Assembly: GCF_036084755.1 (NCBI RefSeq)
Contig: NZ_CP107968.1
Span: forward strand, 5,232,501 to 5,296,500
Direction of reading: 5' to 3'
Source: Streptomyces sp. NBC_00370
GTDB lineage: Bacteria; Actinomycetota; Actinomycetes; Streptomycetales; Streptomycetaceae
DNA: 64,000 nucleotides
Under the pieces are notes generated by a model. The model did no database searches and had not been told where the DNA came from. It saw nothing but the letters and a program-made list of their open reading frames with translations. The stretch's first letter is position 1, and each line of letters opens with the position of its first letter. This document shows positions 7,924-15,794 of this stretch, one piece after another. The position numbers were made by a program, and so were the translations under genes.

Positions 7924-8919
7924 TCAGAGTTTGCGCAGCGACAACCGCTGTACCTTGTGGTCAGGGCCCTTGCGCAGCACCAGCGTGGCGCGACCGCGGG
8001 TCGGCGCGACATTTTCGAGCAGGTTCGGCCGGTTGACGGTTCGCCACATCGTGCGTGCGTAGTCCAGCGACTCTTCCTCGGAAACCTGGGTGTATTTCCG
8101 GAAGTACGAAGAAGGGTCCTGGAACGCCGTTTCGCGCAATTTGCGGAAGCGGTTGAGATACCAGGCCTCCACGTCGTCCGCGCGGGCATCGACGTACACG
8201 CTGAAGTCGAAGTAGTCCGCCAGAGCGACCCTGGTCCTGCCGTCCTGGCCCGGCAGGGCCGGCTGGAGGACGTTCAGCCCCTCCACGATCAGGATGTCCG
8301 GGCGCCGTACGGTCAGCAGTTCGCCCGGCACGATGTCGTAGATCAGATGCGAGTAGACCGGCGCGGTCACCTCGTCCTTGCCGGCCTTGATGTCGGCCAC
8401 GAACCGCGTCAGCGCCCGCCGGTCGTACGACTCGGGGAAGCCCTTCCGCGCCATCAGCCCGCGCGCCTGCAGCTCCTTCATCGGCAGCAGGAAACCGTCC
8501 GTGGTGATCCGCTGGACGCGCGGGTGTTCGGGCCAGCGCGCCAGCAGCGCCTGCAGGAGCCGCGCCACGGTCGACTTGCCCACCGCCACACTGCCCGCGA
8601 CCCCTATGACGAAGGGCGTGCCGCGCTGCGCGCCGTGGCCGCCGCCCGCCTCGCCGAGGAAGGTGTTGAGGGCGCCGCGCAGCCCGGCCGTCGCCTGCAC
8701 GTACAGGTTCAGCAGCCGGGACAGCGGCAGATAGACGTCCCGCACCTCGTCGAGGTCGATCACGTCACCGAGCCCGCGCAACCGCTCCACCTCGTCGGCC
8801 GTCAGCGGCAGCGGCGTCTTGTCGCGCAGCGCGCTCCACTCGGCGCGGGTGAGGTCGACGTAGGGGGTCGGCCCGTGCTCGGCCCGGCGCTGAGAGGTGT
8901 GTGGAGCTGAATTGATCAC
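7924..8919 (-). CDS. coaA: Pantothenate kinase, type I
   Basis: A 331-residue protein catalysing ATP-dependent phosphorylation of pantothenate, the first committed step to coenzyme A. It has the CoaA/PRK-like P-loop GVAGSVAVGKST (about 106-117), the RVQRITTDGFLLP segment, KGFPESYD and PVYSHLIYDIVPGE, all typical of type I enzymes that CoA inhibits. The GTG start at 8919 overlaps the stop of the upstream unknown gene (GTGA), implying translational coupling. A cytoplasmic housekeeping enzyme. Confidence 0.97.
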   Translation of the reverse strand: MINSAPHTSQRRAEHGPTPYVDLTRAEWSALRDKTPLPLTADEVERLRGLGDVIDLDEVRDVYLPLSRLLNLYVQATAGLRGALNTFLGEAGGGHGAQRGTPFVIGVAGSVAVGKSTVARLLQALLARWPEHPRVQRITTDGFLLPMKELQARGLMARKGFPESYDRRALTRFVADIKAGKDEVTAPVYSHLIYDIVPGELLTVRRPDILIVEGLNVLQPALPGQDGRTRVALADYFDFSVYVDARADDVEAWYLNRFRKLRETAFQDPSSYFRKYTQVSEEESLDYARTMWRTVNRPNLLENVAPTRGRATLVLRKGPDHKVQRLSLRKL

Positions 8920-10886
8920 GCGTCCATTGTCGGGGGTGCGGGCGCGCCGTGGGCGGTGGGCTCGGTCACGTGGGCGGCGGCGCGCGGGGCGCGGGTGCGC
9001 TGGCGCCAGGCCCTGGTGAGCTGGCCGCCGAGATACAGCGTCGCGACGGAGGCCAGCACCGCGCGCAGATGGCCCACGTCCGGCGCCCACCAGGCGTACG
9101 CCGTGGTCGGCAGGAACAGCAGCACACCCAGCAGACGCAGCGTCCACCAGCCGCGCGGCCGGGGCACCACCGGCCGGGGCAGCGCGGGCTGCGGCCGGAA
9201 CGCGGCGGCCCGGTGGCCGTTGCCGACCGTCAGCACCCGCCGCAGACCGGCGAAGAAGCCGTGCCTGGCCAGCACCTGCGCGCCCGGTACCTCCGTCAGC
9301 ACCTCGTCACGCTCGCCGAACGCGGCCGGCAGCGGGGGCAGGCCGAGCGCGGCGACGAGTCCGCTCTGCCGCCGGTCGGGGGCGTCCGAGCCGCGCAGCA
9401 GGGATGTCAGCGGACGGATGTCGTCGATGCCGTAGACGGCGGCCAGCGCCCGCGCCGTGGCGGCGGCCGTCGCGTGGTCGGGGACCGGGGCCGCCGGGTC
9501 CCACTCGTGGTCGGCGAGCGTCTTGCCCCGCTGGACGAGCGTGACGCCGTACCGGTCCGCCGTCCTGCGCAGCACGAGCGCCGGCCAGCGCTCGCCGGTG
9601 GTGAAGTTGTCGGCGGCCGAGGTCAGCCGCTCCTCGCCGAGCAGCGCCGCGCGCCCGCCGGGCGCCGCGTCGGCGGCCTCCGCCGCCTCCGCCGCCACCT
9701 CCACGTACGAGATCCCCTCGGCCGCCGGTGCGATCCGCAGCGGTACGCCACAGATCAGCGCGGCCTCGGCGACCTTGTGCGGCGGCGCCTTGACCAGGGC
9801 GAGTGAGCGCGGCGTGTGGTCGGCGCCGCGCGTCCGCGGGGCGGGCTTCGGCGCTGAGAAGAACGGGATCCGGGCCGCCACGTGCATCCGCACGCCCGTA
9901 CGGAAGTCCAGGAACTCCCTGCGGGCGTCGCCGAAGTACGCCCACGGCAGCTCCGTCGCATGCACGCCGAGCGCCCGGAACTGCTCCAGCGACTCCTCGT
10001 GCCGCCCGGCCAGGATCAGCATCAGCGCCAGCTGGTTGCGTACGCCCGCCGCCTCCGGATCGCCCGGCGGATATCCGGCGGACAGCTTCAGGGCCCGCTC
10101 GATCGCGGCCTCGATCCGGGCCCGGGGGATCCGCTGGTCGCCCGACGTGACGTTCGCGTTCGCCACCACGTCGTACTCGACGGCGGCCAGCAGCGGCAGC
10201 GCGTGCAGCTGCGACCCGGGCAGCGCGCCGCGCGCCGCGCGCTCGGCGAAGTCGAACATCTCCTCGTGCGAGCCGTGCCACTTGTCGCACAGGTACTGCA
10301 GCGCCGCCGCGTGACAGCCGTAGTGGTGCGGGGCCCGCTCCACCGCCTCGGCCCAGTACGCGTCGAAGACCTCACGCGGCGCCTGACTGCCCGTCGCGTG
10401 GGTGAGCGCCAGCTGCCACGGCACCGGATCCGTCGGGTTCAGCTCGGCGGCCGCGCCGATGACCGGTACGGCGTCGTCGAGCAGCGCGAAGAACGCCTGG
10501 AACTGGTCCTGGGCCACGTCCTTGGCGCGGGCCGCCGTCCGTATCTCCCACGCCTGCTTCACGCACAGATCGGCCTTGACCAGCGTGGCGTCCGGATTCT
10601 CCGGCTCCGCCGCCAGCCAGTCGTCCAGCCACCCGGGGCTGTGCAGCGCGCTCGCCGCGAGCCGGGGCACCCAACTGCCGCGCCGCTCCCACTCGCCGCC
10701 GAGCCGGGTCGCCGCCAGCAGGTCACGCGCGGGACGGTGGTCACCGGCGGCTGCCGCGATCAGGGCGCCCCGCAGCTCGGGGGCGGGCGGGTCCAGGACT
10801 ACGGCGGTGTCGGGCGGCAGGTCGGCGCCGACGGCGGAGCCGTGCCGGAGCATCCGGGGCAGGGTGATCAACGTGCGGAGCGTCAC
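8916..10886 (-). CDS. Unrecognised large protein with C-terminal membrane segments, coupled to coaA
   Basis: A 656-residue protein of no family I can name. The N-terminal half is alpha-helical and rich in Ala/Glu/Leu with TPR-like spacing (for example residues 70-300, containing WQLALTHATGS and ALQYLCDKWHGSHEEMFDFAERA). A mixed middle region follows. Near the C-terminus is a hydrophobic pair, WWTLRLLGVLLFLP and LRAVLASVATLYLGG, suggesting two membrane helices. A GTG at 10886 is proposed; ATG 10853 is an alternative, and neither has a good ribosome-binding site. Its stop overlaps the coaA start, and it diverges from glmS. Confidence 0.72.
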   Translation of the reverse strand: MTLRTLITLPRMLRHGSAVGADLPPDTAVVLDPPAPELRGALIAAAAGDHRPARDLLAATRLGGEWERRGSWVPRLAASALHSPGWLDDWLAAEPENPDATLVKADLCVKQAWEIRTAARAKDVAQDQFQAFFALLDDAVPVIGAAAELNPTDPVPWQLALTHATGSQAPREVFDAYWAEAVERAPHHYGCHAAALQYLCDKWHGSHEEMFDFAERAARGALPGSQLHALPLLAAVEYDVVANANVTSGDQRIPRARIEAAIERALKLSAGYPPGDPEAAGVRNQLALMLILAGRHEESLEQFRALGVHATELPWAYFGDARREFLDFRTGVRMHVAARIPFFSAPKPAPRTRGADHTPRSLALVKAPPHKVAEAALICGVPLRIAPAAEGISYVEVAAEAAEAADAAPGGRAALLGEERLTSAADNFTTGERWPALVLRRTADRYGVTLVQRGKTLADHEWDPAAPVPDHATAAATARALAAVYGIDDIRPLTSLLRGSDAPDRRQSGLVAALGLPPLPAAFGERDEVLTEVPGAQVLARHGFFAGLRRVLTVGNGHRAAAFRPQPALPRPVVPRPRGWWTLRLLGVLLFLPTTAYAWWAPDVGHLRAVLASVATLYLGGQLTRAWRQRTRAPRAAAHVTEPTAHGAPAPPTMDA

Positions 10887-11008
10887 CGGGCCATTGAATG
10901 CGGTCGGGGGTGGTTGACACCAGACGTTCCGGCGACCGGTTCGCCGACTCGGCCGCTCGGGAGCGTCGGTCACGAGAGGCGTGGGGACCCTCACCGTAGG
11001 CTGCCGAC

Positions 11009-12856
11009 ATGTGCGGAATCGTGGGTTACGTCGGCGGACAGTCGGCGCTTGATGTGGTCGTCGCAGGCCTCAAGCGGCTCGAGTACCGGGGGTACGACTC
11101 GGCGGGGGTCGCCGTGCTCGCCGACGGGGGGCTCGCGGCGGCCAAGAAGGCCGGAAAGCTCGTCAATCTGGAGAAAGCACTGGTGGAAGCGCCGCTGCCG
11201 AGCGGCGCCACCGGGATCGGACACACCAGGTGGGCCACCCACGGCGGCCCCACCGACGCCAACGCGCACCCGCACCTGGACAACGCGGGCCGGGTCGCCG
11301 TCGTGCACAACGGCATCATCGAGAACTTCGCCGCGCTGCGCGCCGAGCTGACCGACCGCGGCCACGACCTCGCCTCCGAGACCGACACCGAGGTCGTCGC
11401 GCATCTGCTCGCCGAGGCCTTCTCCTCCTGCGGCGACCTCGCCGAGTCGATGCGTCTGGTCTGCCGTCAGCTCGACGGCGCCTTCACGCTCGTCGCCGTC
11501 CACGCGGACGCGCCGGACGTGGTGGTCGGAGCCCGCCGCAACTCCCCCCTGGTCGTCGGCGTCGGGGAGGGCGAGACGTTCCTGGCCTCGGACGTCGCCG
11601 CGTTCATCGCGTACACCCGCTCGGCCATCGAGCTGGGCCAGGACCAGGTCGTCGAGGTGCGCAGGGACGGCGTGACGGTGACGGACTTCGACGGCGCCCC
11701 CGCCGACGTCCGCTCGTACCACATCGACTGGGACGCCTCCGCCGCCGAGAAGGGCGGCTACGACTACTTCATGCTCAAGGAGATCGCCGAGCAGCCCAAG
11801 GCCGTCGCCGACACCCTGCTCGGACGGATCGACGGCGAGGGCTCGCTGCACCTGGACGAGGTGCGGATGCCGGCGTCCGTGCTGCGCGCGGTCAACAAGG
11901 TCGTGATCGTGGCGTGCGGAACGGCGTTCCACGCCGGGCTCATCGCGAAGTACGCCATCGAGCACTGGACCCGGATGCCGTGCGAGGTGGAGCTGGCCAG
12001 CGAGTTCCGCTACCGCGATCCGATCCTCGACCCGCGCACCCTGGTCATCGCCATCTCGCAGTCCGGCGAGACCATGGACACGCTGATGGCGCTGCGGCAC
12101 GCGCGCGAGCAGGGCGCGAAGGTGCTGGCCATCTGCAACACCAACGGCTCGACGATCCCGCGCGAGTCCGACGCCGTCCTCTACACACACGCCGGCCCCG
12201 AGGTCGCCGTCGCCTCCACGAAGGCGTTCCTGACCCAGCTCGTGGCCTGCTACCTGGTGGCGCTCTACCTGGGCCAGCTGCGCGGCACGAAGTGGGGCGA
12301 CGAGATCCGCGCCGTCATCAAGGACCTGTCGCGGATCTCCTGCGAGGTCGAGCGGGTGCTGGAGACGATGGAGCCGGTACGGGAGCTGGCGCGCTCGCTC
12401 AAGGACAAGCGGACGGTGCTGTTCCTGGGCCGCCACGTGGGCTACCCGGTGGCCCTCGAAGGCGCGCTCAAGCTGAAGGAACTGGCGTACATGCACGCCG
12501 AGGGGTTCGCCGCCGGCGAGCTGAAGCACGGACCGATCGCCCTGATCGAGGACGACGTGCCGGTCGTCGTGGTCGTACCCTCGCCGCGCGGCCGGTCCGT
12601 GCTGCACGACAAGATCGTGTCGAACATCCAGGAGATCAGGGCGCGGGGTGCGCGGACGATCGTGATCGCGGAGGAGGGCGACGAGGCGGTGGTCCCGTAC
12701 GCCGACCACCTGATCCGGATCCCCGCGACGCCTACGCTGCTCCAGCCGCTGGTCGCGACGGTGCCCCTCCAGGTGTTCGCCTGCGAGCTGGCGACGGCGC
12801 GCGGCAACGAGGTGGATCAGCCTCGTAACTTGGCGAAGTCCGTGACGGTGGAGTGA
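11009..12856 (+). CDS. glmS: Glutamine--fructose-6-phosphate aminotransferase (isomerising)
   Basis: A 615-residue enzyme that makes glucosamine-6-phosphate from fructose-6-phosphate and glutamine, the entry to UDP-GlcNAc and peptidoglycan. The N-terminal nucleophile Cys2 is in MCGIVGYVG. The glutaminase motifs GHTRWATHG and NGIIENF follow. Two SIS domains (about 290-430 and 460-600) carry AISQSGETMDT and the C-terminal PRNLAKSVTVE. Length and ends match the family. It is divergent from the 656-residue gene, is followed after 10 bases by acpS, and feeds glmM in this window. Confidence 0.97.
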   Translation: MCGIVGYVGGQSALDVVVAGLKRLEYRGYDSAGVAVLADGGLAAAKKAGKLVNLEKALVEAPLPSGATGIGHTRWATHGGPTDANAHPHLDNAGRVAVVHNGIIENFAALRAELTDRGHDLASETDTEVVAHLLAEAFSSCGDLAESMRLVCRQLDGAFTLVAVHADAPDVVVGARRNSPLVVGVGEGETFLASDVAAFIAYTRSAIELGQDQVVEVRRDGVTVTDFDGAPADVRSYHIDWDASAAEKGGYDYFMLKEIAEQPKAVADTLLGRIDGEGSLHLDEVRMPASVLRAVNKVVIVACGTAFHAGLIAKYAIEHWTRMPCEVELASEFRYRDPILDPRTLVIAISQSGETMDTLMALRHAREQGAKVLAICNTNGSTIPRESDAVLYTHAGPEVAVASTKAFLTQLVACYLVALYLGQLRGTKWGDEIRAVIKDLSRISCEVERVLETMEPVRELARSLKDKRTVLFLGRHVGYPVALEGALKLKELAYMHAEGFAAGELKHGPIALIEDDVPVVVVVPSPRGRSVLHDKIVSNIQEIRARGARTIVIAEEGDEAVVPYADHLIRIPATPTLLQPLVATVPLQVFACELATARGNEVDQPRNLAKSVTVE

Positions 12857-12866
12857 GGAGTCCGGC

Positions 12867-13235
12867 TTGATCATCGGGGTGGGGATCGACGTGGCGGAGA
12901 TCGAACGGTTCGGCGCGTCCCTGCGGCGCACGCCGCAGCTCGCCGCGCGGCTGTTCCGCGACGAGGAACTGCTGCTGCCGGGCGGCGACCGCCGCGGGGT
13001 GGCGTCGCTGGCGGCGCGCTTCGCGGCGAAGGAGGCGACGGCGAAGGCGCTGGGCGCGCCGGGCGGGCTGAGCTGGACGGACGTGGAGGTCTACGTCGAA
13101 CCGTCCGGCCAGCCACGCCTGCGCGTACGCGGAACGGTGGCGGCGCGCGCGGCGGAGCTGGGGGTACGGGGGTGGCACGTGTCGCTGAGCCACGACGCGG
13201 GGGTGGCGTCGGCGGTGGTGATCGCGGAGGGCTGA
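12867..13235 (+). CDS. acpS: Holo-[acyl-carrier-protein] synthase
   Basis: A 122-residue phosphopantetheinyl transferase of the AcpS type, which moves 4'-phosphopantetheine from CoA to acyl carrier protein. Motifs are GVGIDVAEIERF at the N-terminus (Mg-binding Asp8), the RFAAKEATAKALG helix (about 51-63) and the C-terminal HVSLSHDAGVASAVV. The start is an unusual TTG preceded by a strong GAGGAG six bases upstream; no other start gives the conserved N-terminus. Only 10 bases separate it from glmS. Its stop directly adjoins the large palindromic repeat. Confidence 0.95.
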   Translation: MIIGVGIDVAEIERFGASLRRTPQLAARLFRDEELLLPGGDRRGVASLAARFAAKEATAKALGAPGGLSWTDVEVYVEPSGQPRLRVRGTVAARAAELGVRGWHVSLSHDAGVASAVVIAEG

Positions 13236-13309
13236 CGGTTCGCCTTCCGGCGGGGGGTGCGGGTTCTTGGTTGCGGTTGTCGTCGTCCGTGCCGGGTTCC
13301 GGGTCCTGC

Positions 13310-13374
13310 GGAGGGGGGTGTCCGGACTGCTTGTCGCATGAGCTCCTTCGCTTTACGTCCGGACACCCCCCTCC
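13310..13374. terminator. Perfect 18-bp stem inside repeat copy A
   Basis: GGAGGGGGGTGTCCGGAC (13310-13327) pairs perfectly with its complement at 13357-13374 across a 29-base loop. The position after acpS and opposite nnr fits a bidirectional terminator. The loop is identical in copy B, which suggests more than simple termination. Confidence 0.6.
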
Positions 13375-13630
13375 TCCGGCCCCGGCCCCCTCCCCCCGGT
13401 GGGTCCCAGCAGACCACCGCGTCAGCGCGGGCGAGCGGTGCCCTGCGGGCCGAGGGAACATCCCTGGCGTGAACGCCCGGCCACCGGCCCTTGGTGGTCG
13501 CGGCGCAGCCGTCCGTGGCTGCCGGGCTGAAGGGGGTCGTGCAGGGGTGGTGTCCGGAGCGTAGAGCGTGATTTGTGGCGCATCTCGGCGGTGGCTCCGC
13601 GTCAGGCGAGTACGCGCCGTAAATCATGCA

Positions 13631-13879
13631 GCGCAGGACACGACCCCGGAACGGCCCCCGGCGACAACCGCAACCACGACCCGCAACCAAGAACCGCGCC
13701 GGACGGCGACACCGCGCAGGACACGACCCCGGAACGGCACCCGGCAACAACCGCAACCAAGACCCGCAACCCCGAACCGCGCCGGACGGCGACACCGCGC
13801 AGGACACGACCCGGGAACGGCACCCGGCGACAACCGCAACCACGAACCCGCACACCAAACCGCGTCGGACGGCGAAACC
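13631..13879. repeat. 83-bp tandem repeat, three units, at the nnr end of copy A
   Basis: Units begin GCGCAGGACACGAC at 13631, 13714 and 13797, giving a constant 83-base period and three units ending at the nnr stop. Each unit contains GGCAACAACCGCAACC-like and CGCCGGACGGCGA-like segments. Copy B has a single unit (from 23092). The left flank of copy A (about 13236-13311) reads as an inverted, diverged unit. No coding function is apparent. Confidence 0.85.
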
Positions 13880-13881
13880 GC

Positions 13882-15315
13882 TCAGCCTTCGGCCACGTTC
13901 CGCCACGCCGACGCCACATGCCTCGCCACGTCAAACGCCGACACCGGCGCCCCCCTCGACGCCAGGCGCGCCGCCAGGCCGTGGAGGTACGCGCCCACCG
14001 ACGCCGCGTCGCGCGGCGCCAGGCCCGTGGCCAGGAGCGAGCCCGTGAGGCCCGAGAGGATGTCGCCGCTGCCCGCCGTCGCCAGCCAGGGCGTGCCCGT
14101 CGGGTTCACCCGGACCGGAACGCCCTCTTCCGGCGAGGCGATCAGCGTCGTCGAGCCCTTGAGCAGGACCGTCGCGCCGAAGCGCGACGCCAGTTCCCGC
14201 ACGGCGGACAGCCGCGCCACTTCGACCTTCGTACGGTCCGTGCCCAGCAGCGCCGCCGCCTCGCCCGCGTGCGGGGTCAGCACCGTCGGGGCCGTACGGG
14301 CGCGGACCGCCGCCGGGTCCAGGTCGTGGAGACCGTCCGCGTCGATCAGGACCGGTACGTCCGAGGCCAGCACCTCGTCCAGGCCCGGGCTGTCGCCGAG
14401 GCCGGGCCCCGCCGCCCAGGCCTGGACGCGGCCCGCCTGCGACGGCGGCCCCTCGTGCACCAGGGCCTCCGGGAAGCGGGCGAGCACCGCGTCCCGGCCG
14501 GGGCCCACGTACCGTACGGCGCCCGCGCCGCCGTGCAGCGCGCCCGCCACGGCCAGCACCGCCGCACCCGGGTAGCGGGCCGAGCCCGCCAGGACGCCGA
14601 GGACGCCCCGGCGGTACTTGTCGCTCTCCGCCGAGGGCTCCGGCAGCAACACCGCCACGTCCGCGTGCTGCAGCGCCTCCACGTCGGGCACGGACGGCAG
14701 GTGCGGGCCGAGGCCGATGTCGACGAGCTGGACGGCCCCCGCGTACTCGTGCGCCGGGTCGATCAGCAGGCCCGGCTTGTACGCGCCGAACGTCACCGTC
14801 GCGTCCGCCCGTACCGCCTCGCCCGTCACCTCGCCGCTCGCCGCCTCGACGCCGCTCGGCAGGTCGACGGCGACGACGACGGCGTCCGAGCCGTGGGCCG
14901 CGCGGGCCACGGGGACGGCGTCCGGGCGCAGACCGCCGTGGCCGCCGATGCCGGTGATCCCGTCCAGGACGAGGTCGGCGGAGGCCAGTACGTCGAACGG
15001 GTCGTCGGCGACCCGGCCGCCCGCGCCGCGCAGGGCGGCGAGGCCGGCGGTGTGGACCCGGTCGGGGGCCAGCAGCACCGCCGTGACGGCCGCGCCGCGC
15101 CCCGCGAGCCGCGCGCCGGCGTACAGCGCGTCACCGCCGTTGTCGCCGCTGCCGACGAGCAGCACGACGTGGGCGCCGCGCACCCGGCCCAGCAGCCCCG
15201 CGCAGGCCGCGGCGAGGCCCGCCGCCGCGCGCTGCATGAGCGCGCCTTCGGGAAGGCGGGCCATCAGCTCGCGCTCGGCCGTCCGGACTGTCTCCACGCT
15301 GTACGCAGTACGCAT
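13882..15315 (-). CDS. nnr: Bifunctional NAD(P)H-hydrate epimerase / ADP-dependent dehydratase
   Basis: A 477-residue repair enzyme for hydrated NAD(P)H. The N-terminal YjeF_N epimerase domain (about 1-215) has LVGSGDNGGDALYAGARLA and DLPSGV. The C-terminal ribokinase-like dehydratase domain (about 225-475) has the YRRGVLGVLAGS entry strand, LTPHAGEAAALLG and the substrate loop NPTGTPWLATAGSGDILSGLTGSLLA, whose Asp is catalytic. The start at ATG 15315 gives the usual RTAYSVETVRTAE N-terminus. Its stop abuts the 83-bp repeats. Confidence 0.96.
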   Translation of the reverse strand: MRTAYSVETVRTAERELMARLPEGALMQRAAAGLAAACAGLLGRVRGAHVVLLVGSGDNGGDALYAGARLAGRGAAVTAVLLAPDRVHTAGLAALRGAGGRVADDPFDVLASADLVLDGITGIGGHGGLRPDAVPVARAAHGSDAVVVAVDLPSGVEAASGEVTGEAVRADATVTFGAYKPGLLIDPAHEYAGAVQLVDIGLGPHLPSVPDVEALQHADVAVLLPEPSAESDKYRRGVLGVLAGSARYPGAAVLAVAGALHGGAGAVRYVGPGRDAVLARFPEALVHEGPPSQAGRVQAWAAGPGLGDSPGLDEVLASDVPVLIDADGLHDLDPAAVRARTAPTVLTPHAGEAAALLGTDRTKVEVARLSAVRELASRFGATVLLKGSTTLIASPEEGVPVRVNPTGTPWLATAGSGDILSGLTGSLLATGLAPRDAASVGAYLHGLAARLASRGAPVSAFDVARHVASAWRNVAEG

Positions 15316-15353
15316 GGGTCAACCCTCCGCGATCAGCGGCCGCCACGCCAGTC

Positions 15354-15713
15354 TCACTCGGGGGACCAGGCGACGACCAGGTCCAGCAGGCCGGGGAAGC
15401 GGGCGTCGAGGTCGTCCGTCCGTACGTGGCTCCGGCGTTCCAGACCGTACTGGCGCTGTCTGATCAGGCCCGCGTCCCGCAGCGCGCGGAAGTGGTGGGT
15501 GAGCGAGGACTTCGGGCGGTCGAGTCCGAACCAGCCGCAGGTGTGGTCGAACTCCGAGCGCTCCAGGAGGAGTTTGCGCACGATGCCGATCCGCAGCGGG
15601 TCGCTCAGGGCGCCCAGCACGGTTTCCAGGCGCAGTTCGGCCACGGACGGTTCGGGCAGGGCGTCCGGGAGGTCCGGCGGGGCCGGGAGGTGCGAGGCCG
15701 GGATGTCGGGCAT
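15354..15713 (-). CDS. ArsR-family winged-helix transcriptional regulator
   Basis: A 119-residue regulator with an excellent GGAGGA ribosome-binding site before ATG 15713. The winged helix spans about 28-100: VLGALSDPLRIGIVRKLLLER, the recognition helix region RPKSSLTHHFRALRDAGLI, and the wing RQRQYGLERRSHVRTDDLD. The cysteine at about 59 (HTCGWF) sits where some ArsR sensors bind metal, but there is no CxC pair, so metal sensing is unproven. It is divergent from alr with 81 bases between, so it may control alr, itself, or both. Confidence 0.88.
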   Translation of the reverse strand: MPDIPASHLPAPPDLPDALPEPSVAELRLETVLGALSDPLRIGIVRKLLLERSEFDHTCGWFGLDRPKSSLTHHFRALRDAGLIRQRQYGLERRSHVRTDDLDARFPGLLDLVVAWSPE

Positions 15714-15794
15714 GGGGTCCTCCTCCGCTTGTCCGCGTCCGAGCGTACGGCGTGCGGCGGTGCGTCGAGGCGCTGCTCTGCGACACTGGGCGGG

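Larger units (their letters stand above)
13236..13881. repeat. Large palindromic intergenic repeat, copy A
   Basis: This 646-base gap between the convergent genes acpS and nnr holds no gene I can support. It shares two blocks with copy B (22720-23181): 102 identical bases (13301-13402 versus 22803-22904) and 62 identical bases (13524-13585 versus 22985-23046), with similar sequence beyond. The first block contains a perfect 18-bp inverted repeat (13310-13327 with 13357-13374) around a 29-base loop. The outer parts are also mutually inverted: the left arm right after the acpS stop resembles the reverse complement of the 83-bp units on the right. The element therefore spans from one stop codon to the other. 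Confidence 0.85.

Noticed and set aside
13091..13906. Open frames through repeat copy A, including one encoding MSGRKAKELMRQAV...
   Set aside because: The same short start occurs in copy B, but the frames diverge after about 20 codons and become Arg/Pro/Thr-rich repeats, so protein conservation is not supported. The shared start is better explained by DNA-level conservation.
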